A stretch of DNA of 64,000 nt, taken from the NCBI RefSeq assembly GCF_051912485.1, contig NZ_CP196822.1, positions 1,612,001 to 1,676,000 of the forward strand, read 5' to 3'. The notes under the pieces were generated by a model. It searched no databases. It was not told the origin of the DNA and saw only the letters and a list, made by a program, of their open reading frames with translations. This document shows positions 8,818 to 17,614 of the stretch, piece by piece (position 1 is the stretch's first letter; the number at the start of each line of letters is the position of its first letter). Source of the stretch: Nitrobacter sp051912485 (GTDB taxonomy: Bacteria > Pseudomonadota > Alphaproteobacteria > Rhizobiales > Xanthobacteraceae). Both the position numbers and the translations under genes were made by a program.

Positions 8818-11121
8818 TCATCGATGCACGAGCCTGCCCGCCGAGGCAGTCTGTTGCAGCGGCGTGGTGTCGAGCCGCGCGATCTGTTCGGCAAAATGGC
8901 GATAGAAATCCTGCATGTCCTTGCCGGCGAGTTCCCGACACCGCGCCAGCGCGACGTCTGCCTCGTCCCCCCGACCAGCTTTGATCGCGATCAGCAGCGC
9001 ACCATGCACGCGTTTCCATTCGACAAACTCCGGCGACGCCGTCACCGCTTCGTCGCCTGCGATCGCGTAAATCTTGGTAGGCCGCGTCTTGCCTTTCAAC
9101 AGGATCTCTCCTGCCTCGAGCAGCGCGATCCCCTTGGCTCGCTGCGCCACGTCTTCCGAGACCAGAAGGTCCACATTGAGCCCTTTGCTTGCTGACTCGA
9201 TCCGGGCCGCCACATTCACGACGTCGCCCATCGCGGAATAATTGAATCGTCTCAGCGATCCCATGTTACCTACGCAGGCTAGTCCGGCATTGATGCCGAC
9301 CCCGATCCTGACACGCGGGTCCTTGAAACCGCGCGCGGAAAACCCGAACACGTCGGCGTCGTTGAGCGCGTCGAGTGCCGCACGCATCTTGAGCGCGGCG
9401 CGACAGGCTCGGGTCGCATGATCGGGAACGTCGACCGGCGCGTTCCAGAACGCCATGATCGAATCGCCGATGTATTTGTCGATCGTTCCCAATTCATCCT
9501 GGATCGCATCCGACAGCGGCGCCAACAACACATTGATGAAATCGACAAGTTCCGTCGCCGTCAGAGCCTCGGAGATCGGCGTAAAGCCGCGCACATCCAT
9601 GAACATCACGGAAATGTCGCGAGATTCGCCGCCGAGCCGCATCGCCTGCGGCGATTTTTCAAGCTGCGCGAGCAGTTCTGGCGCAAGATATTGGCCGAAG
9701 GCCTGACGCACGAATTTCTTCTCGTGATCGGAGGCGACGTGAAGCACGCGCTCGACAGCGATATAAACCGCCAGCGCCGCCAGCGAGGGAAAGATCGGAT
9801 CGATCAGCAACCGGAAATGCGAAAAAGCGATCCACGATCCCGCGAGCCCTGCCACGAACACCACCACACCGGCATAGAATGAAAAACGGGCGCCGAACGC
9901 CAAGACCAGGCCTGCGACCAAGGCGCCGAACAATACGGTCAGGACGATCTCGAGCCCGTTGGTCCAGTCCGGACGCTCAATGAAGTCCTGCGCGAGGATC
10001 TGTTCGATCAATTGCGCCTGGATCGCCACGCCCGGAACCAGCCCGCCGAGCGGCGTGGCGCGTGAATCCATCAAACCCGCGGCCGATGCACCGACGAGGA
10101 CGATCGCGCCATCGATCAGAGGTTTGACCGCGACCTCTTTGGCGGGATCGAGAATGTCTTTCACCGACACGTAACGTTGCGGCTGGTCGCGACTGAAATA
10201 GACCCAGGACTCTCCGTTGTTGGTCAGCGGCAGCTTGAACGCGCCGACGCGCATATCGATTAGCGCTGCATGACCGGTGTCGTTGTCGCCACTCGATCCG
10301 GTCCCGCGGACGATGATGCTTTTCTGGTTCTGGGCGACGCGCAGCGCCTCGATCGCAAGACCAGGGTAGACGTTCGCGCCGTCGGAGAACAGCATAGGGA
10401 CGCGGCGGACGATACCGGCGCGATCGTGCGAGCTCAGATTGATGCCGCCGATGCCCGCGGCCACTTCGTTGAAGATGGGCAGACTCGACACCGTGCCATG
10501 AAATGGCGCAAGCACCTTTGTCGGATTGACGCCGACAAAGGCCAGTCCGGCCCGGACCGGAGGACGCTTGTCGTTGGCGGCGTCGCCGGCGGCAAAGCCA
10601 AGCACGACCCCCGTTTTACCGATGGCATCCGCGAAGGCCCGATCATGATCCGGCAGGTTCGCGAGCAGCTTCATGGTCTGGTCGAGATCGGGAACGCCAG
10701 AGTCCTTCAAGTCGTTAGCAAGCCGGCTCGGCGTGGTGCGATCCTGCTCGGAAAAGATGACATCGTAGGCGATCACTCCAGCACCAAGGTCGGCAAGTCG
10801 GCGAGTCAGCGCGGCAAGACGCGTCCGCGACCACGGCCATTGTCCGTATTCGGCGATCGAGGCCTCATCGATATCGACAATCCGCACCGGCAGATCGGTA
10901 TAGGTCCGCGGCTTGAGCCGCTGATAGGTATCGAACGTGCGCTCCTTCAACTCGGTGACGATGCGCGGATCGTAAGCGCGCAGCGAGGTGAGCAGCACAA
11001 GCGTCGCCACCGCAGCGCCGACCGCACGGAGATTCTTGTTGCGCATCAGCCGGCGCAGACGCACCCACGCCAGCATCGTCCGCACACGCAAGGTGCCTCG
11101 GAAATGCGCGGTAGCCTTCAT
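8818..11121 (-). CDS. CHASE2-domain adenylate cyclase
   Basis: A 767-aa membrane signalling enzyme. After one N-terminal membrane segment (about 33-50) comes a large extracytoplasmic CHASE2 domain (about 55-370, with RIVDIDEASIAEYGQWPW), then three membrane segments (about 385-460). A class III nucleotide cyclase domain follows from about residue 500. Its metal-binding Asp residues are in FMDVRGF and GDSIMAFW. The substrate residues Lys (TIDKYIGD) and Asp (SAMGDVVNVAARIE) favour ATP, and the transition-state Asn and Arg are present in the latter motif. It should make cAMP in response to a periplasmic cue. In other bacteria CHASE2 cyclases often neighbour FecR-domain or outer-membrane genes; here a Slam-like barrel gene lies about 800 bases upstream on the same strand. 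Confidence 0.9.
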   Translation of the reverse strand: MKATAHFRGTLRVRTMLAWVRLRRLMRNKNLRAVGAAVATLVLLTSLRAYDPRIVTELKERTFDTYQRLKPRTYTDLPVRIVDIDEASIAEYGQWPWSRTRLAALTRRLADLGAGVIAYDVIFSEQDRTTPSRLANDLKDSGVPDLDQTMKLLANLPDHDRAFADAIGKTGVVLGFAAGDAANDKRPPVRAGLAFVGVNPTKVLAPFHGTVSSLPIFNEVAAGIGGINLSSHDRAGIVRRVPMLFSDGANVYPGLAIEALRVAQNQKSIIVRGTGSSGDNDTGHAALIDMRVGAFKLPLTNNGESWVYFSRDQPQRYVSVKDILDPAKEVAVKPLIDGAIVLVGASAAGLMDSRATPLGGLVPGVAIQAQLIEQILAQDFIERPDWTNGLEIVLTVLFGALVAGLVLAFGARFSFYAGVVVFVAGLAGSWIAFSHFRLLIDPIFPSLAALAVYIAVERVLHVASDHEKKFVRQAFGQYLAPELLAQLEKSPQAMRLGGESRDISVMFMDVRGFTPISEALTATELVDFINVLLAPLSDAIQDELGTIDKYIGDSIMAFWNAPVDVPDHATRACRAALKMRAALDALNDADVFGFSARGFKDPRVRIGVGINAGLACVGNMGSLRRFNYSAMGDVVNVAARIESASKGLNVDLLVSEDVAQRAKGIALLEAGEILLKGKTRPTKIYAIAGDEAVTASPEFVEWKRVHGALLIAIKAGRGDEADVALARCRELAGKDMQDFYRHFAEQIARLDTTPLQQTASAGRLVHR

Positions 11122-11472
11122 CGCCCGGCCTCGATTGCAGGCGCGAAAAGATGGCCGGTGCAGCCTACATGGCAGCGCGTCAGTCCACGGCGCATCACTG
11201 AGCGTCGCCTGGGCAAACTGAGATCGGCGTAACCAAGGGACGACGACAAGGCCCTAATCCGGTTCGATGATTTTGCGATCGGTGGTTCGACACCCGCCGG
11301 AACAACGAGGTTACCGACAAACTAACGAACTCCGCTCAATTTGGCGTGACGAAAATAGCCGATTTTTCAGCACTATCAGAGGTTTTCCGGTTTTCCGCCC
11401 CAGATTAACGAGAAATCCGCTGTCTGTCTCTCATCCTCGTCGCCAGCGCCGATCAGAAAACCGGAGGCGACC
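11122..11472. other. Intergenic region
   Basis: About 350 bases between the divergent cyclase and TadG-like genes. The right half is AT-richer. It presumably holds both promoters; I see no gene or known operator. Confidence 0.4.
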
Positions 11473-11895
11473 ATGGCGACGGCCCGAACATTTTTCCGCA
11501 CGCCGAACTTCGCGCTGATGGCAGCGCTGATCCTGTCGTTAACGTCGGCGACTGGATATGCGGTATCCATCCACGCCGGAACCGACCCTCGCTTGCAGGA
11601 CCTCGCCGACAACGCCGCGCTCGCGGGCGTCAATTCGCTGGCGATGAACGTTGATCAGCCCGCAGATGCACGTTCGGCCGGAGCCATTGCGGCAGCCCGA
11701 ACCGTCATCGCATCGCAACCGGGCGTCGTCCAAAGACTCCAACCGTCAGTCGAAGGGCTAACGATGTCGGTCGTCGTGGAAGATGCCGATAAGGGACTGC
11801 GGGCCTCTGCAACCGCGAAATATATTCCTGCGAAAGACAACCGTTCGGTCCAGCGGGCCGTCCACCCGCAGGGATACACAGCTGCAGCGCTTTGA
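11473..11895 (+). CDS. Membrane-anchored TadE/TadG-like small protein
   Basis: A 140-aa protein with one N-terminal hydrophobic helix (about 12-32) and a largely periplasmic remainder. Just after the helix comes RLQDLADNAALAGVNSLA, which resembles the segment after the membrane helix in TadE/TadG pseudopilin-like proteins, where a similar D-A-A-A-L-A-G pattern is common. No other tad gene is near. A good ribosome site (GGAGGCGACC) fixes the ATG. It ends 30 bases before the convergent Slam-like gene. Family assignment is tentative. Confidence 0.55.
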   Translation: MATARTFFRTPNFALMAALILSLTSATGYAVSIHAGTDPRLQDLADNAALAGVNSLAMNVDQPADARSAGAIAAARTVIASQPGVVQRLQPSVEGLTMSVVVEDADKGLRASATAKYIPAKDNRSVQRAVHPQGYTAAAL

Positions 11896-11925
11896 CGCGC
11901 GAGTCCATCAGAAAAAACGTCCGGT

Positions 11926-13266
11926 TCAAAACCGCGCGGTCGGTCCGACCGAGACTGAAAAGTTGTCGGTCCTGTAGTTCGGCAGCGAGGAATCGATCTT
12001 CATATACTGGACCTGCGTCCGTACGCCGACATTCTTGTATACCTGCGCATCAAAGATCGCGCCGTAGCGTTGCTCCGTGTCGTTCCGCATCGTGAAGGGA
12101 TCGACGATCGGATTAGGCGCATCATAATTAACCCAGCTAAAGCCGATCGTGGGCGCGATCACGAACTGATGCGGCGCGCCGAACACCGGCAGAGCAAACT
12201 CGTACGGAAACGCCATGTCGATCGAATAGCGTTTGTAGGAGTAATAATCGAAGATCGCGCGATTCTGATCGTATCCAGCGCGCGCCGTCCAATGCAGCGC
12301 TCCGAACCGCAAATCCGACGTGACCGCCGCCGACAGCAGATCGCCGGTCTGCTGGCTGGCCGTCGGAAAGTTACTCGAATCAGAGAAATCGCGGTGCCGC
12401 TGCTCGACGAACGCCTCCAGAAGTCCGAGATCGCCGACCGTCGTGCGCGCGGACACGCCGCCGCCGCCCGCCGAGAAATAATTGGCGTCCCCGAGCCAGA
12501 CCTGATCGCCGATGCCGTAGAGCTTGAACGATGCGTTCTGGCCGATAGCAATGCGCGGCCCGACGACGAGTTCGACCAGGCCGAGATCGAACTGGCTGAG
12601 CTTGAATTGGTGCGAATTCAGGCCAAGGAAGCTCGCCTCGATAGCGTCCCCGCGCGTGCCGATCTTGTAGGCGTAGTTGGCCGTAAGTGTCTGGAAGAAA
12701 TTCCAGTCGGGGCGCTTGCCGTACGCGCTGTCGAGAAGTGCCTCCTGGCCTAAGGCGCGCACCATCAGGCTTGAGGGACCGAGGTTGGCGTTGGTCTGAT
12801 AGCGGAAGCCGGCGGTGGTGAACACGCTGAACTCGTAGCGCGCCAGCCGGCGGTCGATCTCGGTCAAATAGGCGAGAACCTGCGCCCTGATGTCATCAGG
12901 GGCGTCGGCAGCCTTGATCGCCTCCTGAAAATAGCTGCGCGCGAGTTCGTAAGAGCCGAGCTTGAAATACAGCACGCCCAGTTCGAGTTTCACGCGCGGC
13001 AGATTAGGATTGAAGAACAGCATACGTTCGAGCGCGCCGATAGCGGCTTCATAGTCGCCGCGCTTCACGGCTTGCTCCGCGAACTTGAAGCTCGCCTCCA
13101 GATCGGAGGGATTTTTGTACATCTGCTGAAACAGCGCATCGTAGTCCTGCTGGACCACGGTCGCCGCCGTGACGGGGGGCGCGGATGATTGCGCCGCGGC
13201 CCCGGAGCAGCAGGCAATCGTCATGAGCAAAATGAATACGGCTTTCGCCGTCTGGACAAGTTTCAC
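11926..13266 (-). CDS. Slam-like outer-membrane protein (TPR + beta-barrel)
   Basis: A 446-aa exported protein with a signal peptide (cleavage near CCSGAAAQ). A periplasmic helical region of two to three TPR-like repeats follows (about 40-140, e.g. GDYEAAIGALERMLFFNPNL). The rest is a C-terminal barrel of alternating hydrophobic strands ending in Phe (VGPTARF), the usual outer-membrane protein signature. TPR plus DUF560-type barrel is the architecture of surface lipoprotein assembly modulators (Slam), which move TbpB-like proteins to the cell surface. The start is ambiguous: a GTG giving MKLVQTAKAVF is preferred over a TTG five codons earlier, because it begins the signal peptide and has GGTGG upstream. 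A possible substrate is the FecR/barrel protein at 53.1 kb. Confidence 0.65.
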   Translation of the reverse strand: MKLVQTAKAVFILLMTIACCSGAAAQSSAPPVTAATVVQQDYDALFQQMYKNPSDLEASFKFAEQAVKRGDYEAAIGALERMLFFNPNLPRVKLELGVLYFKLGSYELARSYFQEAIKAADAPDDIRAQVLAYLTEIDRRLARYEFSVFTTAGFRYQTNANLGPSSLMVRALGQEALLDSAYGKRPDWNFFQTLTANYAYKIGTRGDAIEASFLGLNSHQFKLSQFDLGLVELVVGPRIAIGQNASFKLYGIGDQVWLGDANYFSAGGGGVSARTTVGDLGLLEAFVEQRHRDFSDSSNFPTASQQTGDLLSAAVTSDLRFGALHWTARAGYDQNRAIFDYYSYKRYSIDMAFPYEFALPVFGAPHQFVIAPTIGFSWVNYDAPNPIVDPFTMRNDTEQRYGAIFDAQVYKNVGVRTQVQYMKIDSSLPNYRTDNFSVSVGPTARF

Positions 13267-13586
13267 GCCGCCACCACCCAAAACTATCTTTGATGCGAGG
13301 CTTCCGTTCCATCTCCGTGGAATATCGGGGAAATCCGCAACATAATGGGCGCCAGATTAGCGTTGGCCGGCCCAATTGGAACGACCCTGATCATCCGGCG
13401 AAGTGATTTCAGTGGGACGTCACCTTTTTACCACACATTGAAATAATGAAATCAATGACTTGGCGACATGATCCGAACAGAGGTGCGAAACATCACCAAC
13501 GAGAGGGCGCCTCGATCGCCGCTTTGCCCCGCGGTGCGGCAAACTGCGTGACATCGGGGCCCTGCCCTTTCTATAAGGGAACGCGT
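13267..13586. other. Intergenic region upstream of tRNA-Arg
   Basis: About 320 bases between the Slam-like gene and tRNA-Arg. It should carry the promoters of both. No gene or motif is evident. Confidence 0.4.
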
Positions 13587-13663
13587 GCGCTCGTAGCTCA
13601 GCTGGATAGAGCATCGGATTTCGATTCCGAGGGCCGGGAGTTCGAATCTCTCCGAGCGCGCCA
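13587..13663 (+). tRNA. tRNA-Arg (anticodon UCG)
   Basis: A 77-nt cloverleaf: acceptor stem GCGCTCG/CGAGCGC, discriminator G and encoded CCA. D-arm GCTC..GAGC and anticodon stem TCGGA/TCCGA enclose loop TTTCGAT, giving anticodon TCG. The T-loop is TTCGAAT. The 3' part, from the anticodon arm onward, is repeated at 15997 and 22654, so this gene is the integration target of the genomic island that follows. Confidence 0.96.
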
Positions 13664-13665
13664 AT
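13615..13665 (+). repeat. Attachment-site repeat, copy 1 (inside tRNA-Arg)
   Basis: The 51 bases from the tRNA anticodon stem through the CCA end recur exactly at 15997-16047 and with two substitutions at 22654-22702. This is the left att site, where the element restores a complete tRNA. Confidence 0.9.
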
Positions 13666-14066
13666 CAAATCAGATACTTAGTGACGTTCTCTGTTTGGCC
13701 TTTTTAGGTCGGGGAAACTGTGGGGAAACCTATTTCGGGCGAGTCGTGACCCCTCTGTAAAATGTTGTGGATTGGGCGAGCAGTTGCGCCCAACCCCCCA
13801 CGGCCCGAGCGAGCCCGAGAGGGTGCGACCGGCTGCCGCATGTCGTTCCGTTGACGATGCCACGCTGGAAGTTGGGACGTTGCTCGGGAGCACTTTGGGA
13901 AAGCGGGCTTGATCTTCCTCGGCGGGCGGCGGCAAACCGATTAGCGACGCGTCGCTCGCGAAGACGATTGCTCGCCAAACCGAAGAGAGGCGACGACGCA
14001 CGGCTTCCGCTCAACGTTCCGCGATTGGGCTGGCGATATGACGAACTTCCCGCGCGGGGTTTGCAA
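13666..14066. other. Island left arm, non-coding
   Basis: About 400 bases after tRNA-Arg. The first 60 or so (to about 13725) are similar, about 80% by eye, to the bases following att copy 3 (22703-22760); both include the string CGGGGAAACTG. This suggests a shared element arm. No convincing gene is seen before the membrane protein at 14067. Confidence 0.5.
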
Positions 14067-14492
14067 ATGGACGAAGACTTCAAGGTGCCCTTCTTCGATC
14101 CCGATTATTGTCTGAAAGTGGTGCGATGGTCGTCGACTGTCTGCGTGGGATGGCTGTTGATCGAACTGATCCTGCTCGCCACCCTCAATCCTCTGTCCAA
14201 GAGTTGTCCTAATTGGACCATCTATCCGGGTACGCCGTCGGAAACGCACGTAGGATTGCTGATCCTATTATTCACGGCTGTTCCGACTGCGTGGGTGTGC
14301 TTCATCGTTATTCGATGGCGACGGTTTTCAGAGAAAATCTTTAACAGCATTCTGCAACGGCCCGATCTGATAACGGATCATCCGAACACGGTCTGGCTTG
14401 TCGTTTGCTTAAGCTGGACGCTCTTTTGTTCTTCCCCACTGTGGTTCATGCTCTCGAACTGCACAAACGTGTTCAGGTCACTTGGGTTTTAG
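14067..14492 (+). CDS. Hypothetical three-helix membrane protein
   Basis: A 141-aa protein with three predicted membrane segments (about 18-40, 65-90 and 110-135) and short charged connections. No family recognised. The ATG giving MDEDFKVPFFDPDY is chosen because the longer frame upstream runs back through the integration arm and looks non-coding. It lies in the first island module with no obvious operon partner. Confidence 0.5.
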   Translation: MDEDFKVPFFDPDYCLKVVRWSSTVCVGWLLIELILLATLNPLSKSCPNWTIYPGTPSETHVGLLILLFTAVPTAWVCFIVIRWRRFSEKIFNSILQRPDLITDHPNTVWLVVCLSWTLFCSSPLWFMLSNCTNVFRSLGF

Positions 14493-14693
14493 GTCGTCAT
14501 TGCGCATTCGCATCATCCGAACACCCGCTAGGCCGTCCACCATCCCTGATGCACGCTCGGTAAGCCCACGGCACAACGTAGCTCCCCGCCCATATGCCAC
14601 GGCCCGCGCGCCGCGCCGAAGATGCGCGCGCCACCCCCTGTACAAATGTCGCAGATCGGTCATACTTTGAGCTTGGCTTGAAGGGAGGGTGCC

Positions 14694-15233
14694 GTGATGA
14701 ACGAACACGACCGCGCCAATAAGTTGATGATCGTGACCATGACCGTTGTCAGTTTGCTTGTCGCGGGCAGCGTGGGTTTGGTTTGGAGCAGCGGCAACGC
14801 GCTTCCGTCGAAACCGATAGCAGAAGTTCCGAAGGCGAAGGCACAAGTCGCGTCCCCCCAAGCAGATGCAGTCGCCATGCTTGATAAGCGCTTGATACAG
14901 GTCGAATCCAAGATAAAGGTTCCCCCAACATTCGATACCTCTCAGCTCGAAGCACAACTTAAGGGTCTGGAGTCTCAGGTCGCGGCGATACAAACGCAGT
15001 TGGGCACTTTCAGGGTTTCGGATTTCGACGCTCTCAAGACGAAGACGGACAGCGCCGCGACGGCAAATTCTGAGTCCGTCAAAACGACGATAAACGCTCT
15101 TCAGACGGATGTAGGAAATCTGAACAAACGCTTCGATCAGCTTTCGCAGCAGGTTACTTCTGCCACAGCGCCGGAGCTCAAACCGGACCTCAAACAAAGC
15201 TCGCAGAAGTCGCAGCACTCGAAGTCGAGATAG
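14694..15233 (+). CDS. Hypothetical membrane-anchored coiled-coil protein
   Basis: A 179-aa protein with one N-terminal membrane helix (about 11-32) and then a long region rich in Ala, Gln, Lys, Leu and Thr with heptad-like spacing (about 55-165), so a periplasmic coiled coil is likely. The C-terminus is polar and basic (SQKSQHSKSR). A ribosome site (GGGAGGGTGCC) precedes the ATG pair at 14694/14697. It has a general resemblance to small coiled-coil phage or envelope proteins but no family was identified. Confidence 0.55.
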   Translation: MMNEHDRANKLMIVTMTVVSLLVAGSVGLVWSSGNALPSKPIAEVPKAKAQVASPQADAVAMLDKRLIQVESKIKVPPTFDTSQLEAQLKGLESQVAAIQTQLGTFRVSDFDALKTKTDSAATANSESVKTTINALQTDVGNLNKRFDQLSQQVTSATAPELKPDLKQSSQKSQHSKSR

Positions 15234-15323
15234 AGAGACTACCGCGCAGAACCACCGGTTGTCTTTCCGAAGACGGCTCGCGAAGCTGCGGCAAGCCTTT
15301 CAGACGATCCGGTCTCAGCCGCC

Positions 15324-15689
15324 TCAAGCCGTCACGTAGACGATGAGCACGACAAAGCCGCTGATCGCGAGCGTGGCGTGAATGCCGATCAGCGTGCCCG
15401 AGAGCCGCCGCTTGCGAAGGCGCGCTGAAAAGAGGGCAAAGCCGACGACGGCCGCCAGCGCGATCAGCACGGCTGCAATCATGCCGAACGAGCCGGCCCC
15501 CTGATCGAGCCCACGAGGCGGCCCACGCAAGGCGAGACTGAGACAGCCGAGACCGCCGATGGCTATCAGTCCGTGCAATGCCGCCAGCCGCCAGGACGGC
15601 GCTGCAGCGCCTTCAGCCATATACATAACCGCAAGCACGGAGCCCAGCAGCACGGCAATTCCGAGGATGGTGAAAGCGGTGATCAGCAC
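15324..15689 (-). CDS. Hypothetical four-helix membrane protein
   Basis: A 121-aa integral membrane protein with four hydrophobic segments (about 3-25, 33-53, 66-88, 97-119) separated by short basic loops (RLRKRRLSG), which would place those loops inside the cell. It is mostly Ala, Leu, Gly and Ile, with no catalytic motif. It is the last recognisable gene of the first island module. Function is unknown. Confidence 0.55.
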   Translation of the reverse strand: MLITAFTILGIAVLLGSVLAVMYMAEGAAAPSWRLAALHGLIAIGGLGCLSLALRGPPRGLDQGAGSFGMIAAVLIALAAVVGFALFSARLRKRRLSGTLIGIHATLAISGFVVLIVYVTA

Positions 15690-15996
15690 TGGCTTAACCC
15701 TTTTGTAGTCCCGCTCTCGATTGCCTATATGATTCCTGAACGGCGCTTATCGCATGCCGCAAGAGCTATCAGAACCATCAAACTCGCAGATCAGGACATC
15801 TTCAGGAAGGTGACCGCGCGGAACACCGCTTACCGAAGATCACGGGTTGCTACTCATTCAATTGAAAGAACGAGTTGATAAGCTGGGCGCTTCGCCATCG
15901 GTATTGTCCACCGCCGCGTTGATGAAAGTCCTTTCGCTGCATCATGAACTCGGGCAAGCTTGAACGGCTCTGAACAGCCTTGGAAGTCACGTATTA
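15690..15996. other. Non-coding end of island module 1
   Basis: About 300 bases between the four-helix protein and att copy 2. I see no gene, RNA or recognisable remnant of an integrase. Confidence 0.4.
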
Positions 15997-16047
15997 CGGA
16001 TTTCGATTCCGAGGGCCGGGAGTTCGAATCTCTCCGAGCGCGCCAAT
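15997..16047 (+). repeat. Attachment-site repeat, copy 2
   Basis: Exact 51-base copy of the 3' part of tRNA-Arg (compare 13615-13665). It lacks the 5' half of the tRNA and is not a functional tRNA gene. It marks the junction between two tandem island modules of about 2.4 and 6.7 kb. Confidence 0.9.
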
Positions 16048-16268
16048 TAAACACTTAAAAACAGATGGTTTCTTCCAGTTTTTGCTTCGTTCTACGGTTA
16101 AGTTGGTGTTGCGAAGCTTTGCGTGCCGCCTCAAGCTGAATCAATGAGTTACGAACGACCACGGCGCGCTCCATGCAACCTGCGCTCCGCCTTATGCAAC
16201 AAACTCTCGACTTCCCTGACGAAGAAGGCACGATCCTTCAATCATCCTCTTGAGCGGCAGCTAGGCAC

Positions 16269-16370
16269 ATGACAGCTCTTCACATTTTTGCCTTTGTGCC
16301 GTTCCTCGTGTTCGCGGCCGTTGCTGGCATCGTATTTTGGAATCGCCGGAGCGGTCGCCGCCAAAAATGA
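16269..16370 (+). CDS. Possible 33-aa membrane peptide
   Basis: A short frame encoding one hydrophobic helix (TALHIFAFVPFLVFAAVAGI) followed by a basic tail (NRRSGRRQK), a layout common to small inner-membrane proteins. The ribosome site is weak and there is no neighbour evidence, so coding is uncertain. Confidence 0.35.
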   Translation: MTALHIFAFVPFLVFAAVAGIVFWNRRSGRRQK

Positions 16371-16560
16371 CCGGACGCGAATCAAGGCCGCTTCTCGTTG
16401 GCGCGCGCGTGATCCTACCGACGCTGACAGGAAGCCAACGTCCAGGCATAGCGTGACCAGCGCGATGCCGAGGTCACATGTTCGGTTGTTAGATCAGGCC
16501 TCCGCCGATAGACGCTCGCGCGCCGACATGCAGTGTCTTCAGCATTGGCTATAATAGCAG

Positions 16561-16818
16561 ATGACAATCGTGAGTCGGCCAGTGGCTCGCGTAAAGGTTT
16601 CCCAATTCGTTGAGGCCATGACGATGGCAGATGATTGGTGGGAATGGCGTCGAACACTCAGCCGGAAGCTTGCCTATCGTCGCGCGCAAGCGGGCCGACG
16701 ATATTCATGCCCATGGTGGGCGGATAAGCAGGTTTACTGCCTTGCTTGGTTGCAAGGCAGGGGCCTGGAGATACCAAGGACACTCCTCGCAGACCCTACA
16801 GAGAACCCGCCGACGTGA
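16561..16818 (+). CDS. Hypothetical small protein
   Basis: An 85-aa frame rich in Trp and Arg (MADDWWEWRRTLSRKLAYRR in the middle). It ends just before a GC hairpin that could terminate it. Another frame overlaps it and no family is recognised, so this is a low-confidence call. Confidence 0.3.
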   Translation: MTIVSRPVARVKVSQFVEAMTMADDWWEWRRTLSRKLAYRRAQAGRRYSCPWWADKQVYCLAWLQGRGLEIPRTLLADPTENPPT

Positions 16819-16830
16819 ACCGGCGGGCAA
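16804..16830. terminator. Terminator-like hairpin between convergent genes
   Basis: CCCGCCG and CGGCGGG pair across a loop of about 8 bases between the small plus-strand frame and the cold-shock remnant on the minus strand. There is no strong T-run; it may serve both directions. Confidence 0.5.
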
Positions 16831-16837
16831 TTCAATC

Positions 16838-17014
16838 TCAGCCAACCCTCAAATTTTCTGCGGACGTTTTGCCTCGGTTTTCCATCTCATGATAGCTCGC
16901 CTTGGCGCCCTCATTGAGCGAGCTAAGGCCAGCCTTCTCGACTGCCGAGATGTGAACAAAGACGTCCTTGCCGCCGCTGTCGGGTTGAATGAAGCCATAT
17001 CCGAAGATTTCCCT
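16838..17014 (-). pseudogene. Cold-shock protein, 5'-truncated remnant
   Basis: The last 54 codons match a CspA-type cold-shock domain: GYGFIQPDSGGKDVFVHIS contains the RNP-2-like segment, and the end GKTSAENLRVG is typical. The roughly 15 N-terminal residues (the usual GTVKWFN strand) are missing: the bases upstream of GYGFIQ encode unrelated sequence and no suitable start codon or ribosome site. A functional cold-shock fold needs that first strand, so this is a decayed gene rather than a divergent member. Confidence 0.75.
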
Positions 17015-17161
17015 GGTGATCCAGGGTGTCGCCCGGCAGCAACGACCTCGAGCAAGGGCGAATAGAAAACCCCGCCGGAGCGCTTTCGTGCGTGTGCAAT
17101 CCGGATTAGGGTTCCGACGATTTCGAGCGCGATAGCCTGCTTTCATGAAGATTATTACCCA

Positions 17162-17293
17162 ATGCGAAAAACGTTGATTGCTGCGGCCCTGTTCGGGTTC
17201 ACTGCTTGGGCGATTGTCACGTTTGCTATGATGGTAGCGAAGTGGAACAGCCAAGTTGGGGGCGAGTCCAGAATCCAACAGCACTCGCACTAG
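17162..17293 (+). CDS. Possible 43-aa single-helix membrane protein
   Basis: Frame with Met-Arg-Lys-Thr followed by a 22-residue hydrophobic helix (LIAAALFGFTAWAIVTFAM) and a polar C-terminus ending QQHSH. The charge pattern fits an N-in membrane anchor or uncleaved signal. The ribosome site is poor. Coding is plausible but unproven. Confidence 0.35.
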   Translation: MRKTLIAAALFGFTAWAIVTFAMMVAKWNSQVGGESRIQQHSH

Positions 17294-17614
17294 CCATCAT
17301 GCGATCAGGATTTGCTGGAAGGCATCAAGCTCGAGCGTTCGTCGCTCGTCGCGCGCATCCGCCGCCACCATCGCCAGCCCGACAATGGCCAGTGCCGTGA
17401 GAAGTGCAATGGGCCTTGCCGTTCACTAGTTCTCAGTTCAGAAAATCGCGCGCTGCCTTTGAGATTGCGGTAACGCAAAAATCCAGGTCTGCCTTTGCGC
17501 GACCGCAAAGACAGGAAAATTTATGGGATGCAGGGTTCGTCTGGAGGACCGACAGCTGGTCGAAAAGAGGCAGTGTCTCGGCCCGGCAGACGATCATCCT
17601 CAAGCTAGAGCAGT
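17294..17614. other. Intergenic region before the FNR-type gene
   Basis: About 320 bases containing the regulator's promoter. I see no FNR-box palindrome here that would show autoregulation, and no gene. Confidence 0.35.

Noticed and set aside
15997..16047. A second tRNA-Arg gene.
   Set aside because: Only the 3' part of the cloverleaf is present; the D-arm and 5' acceptor strand are missing, so it is an att copy.
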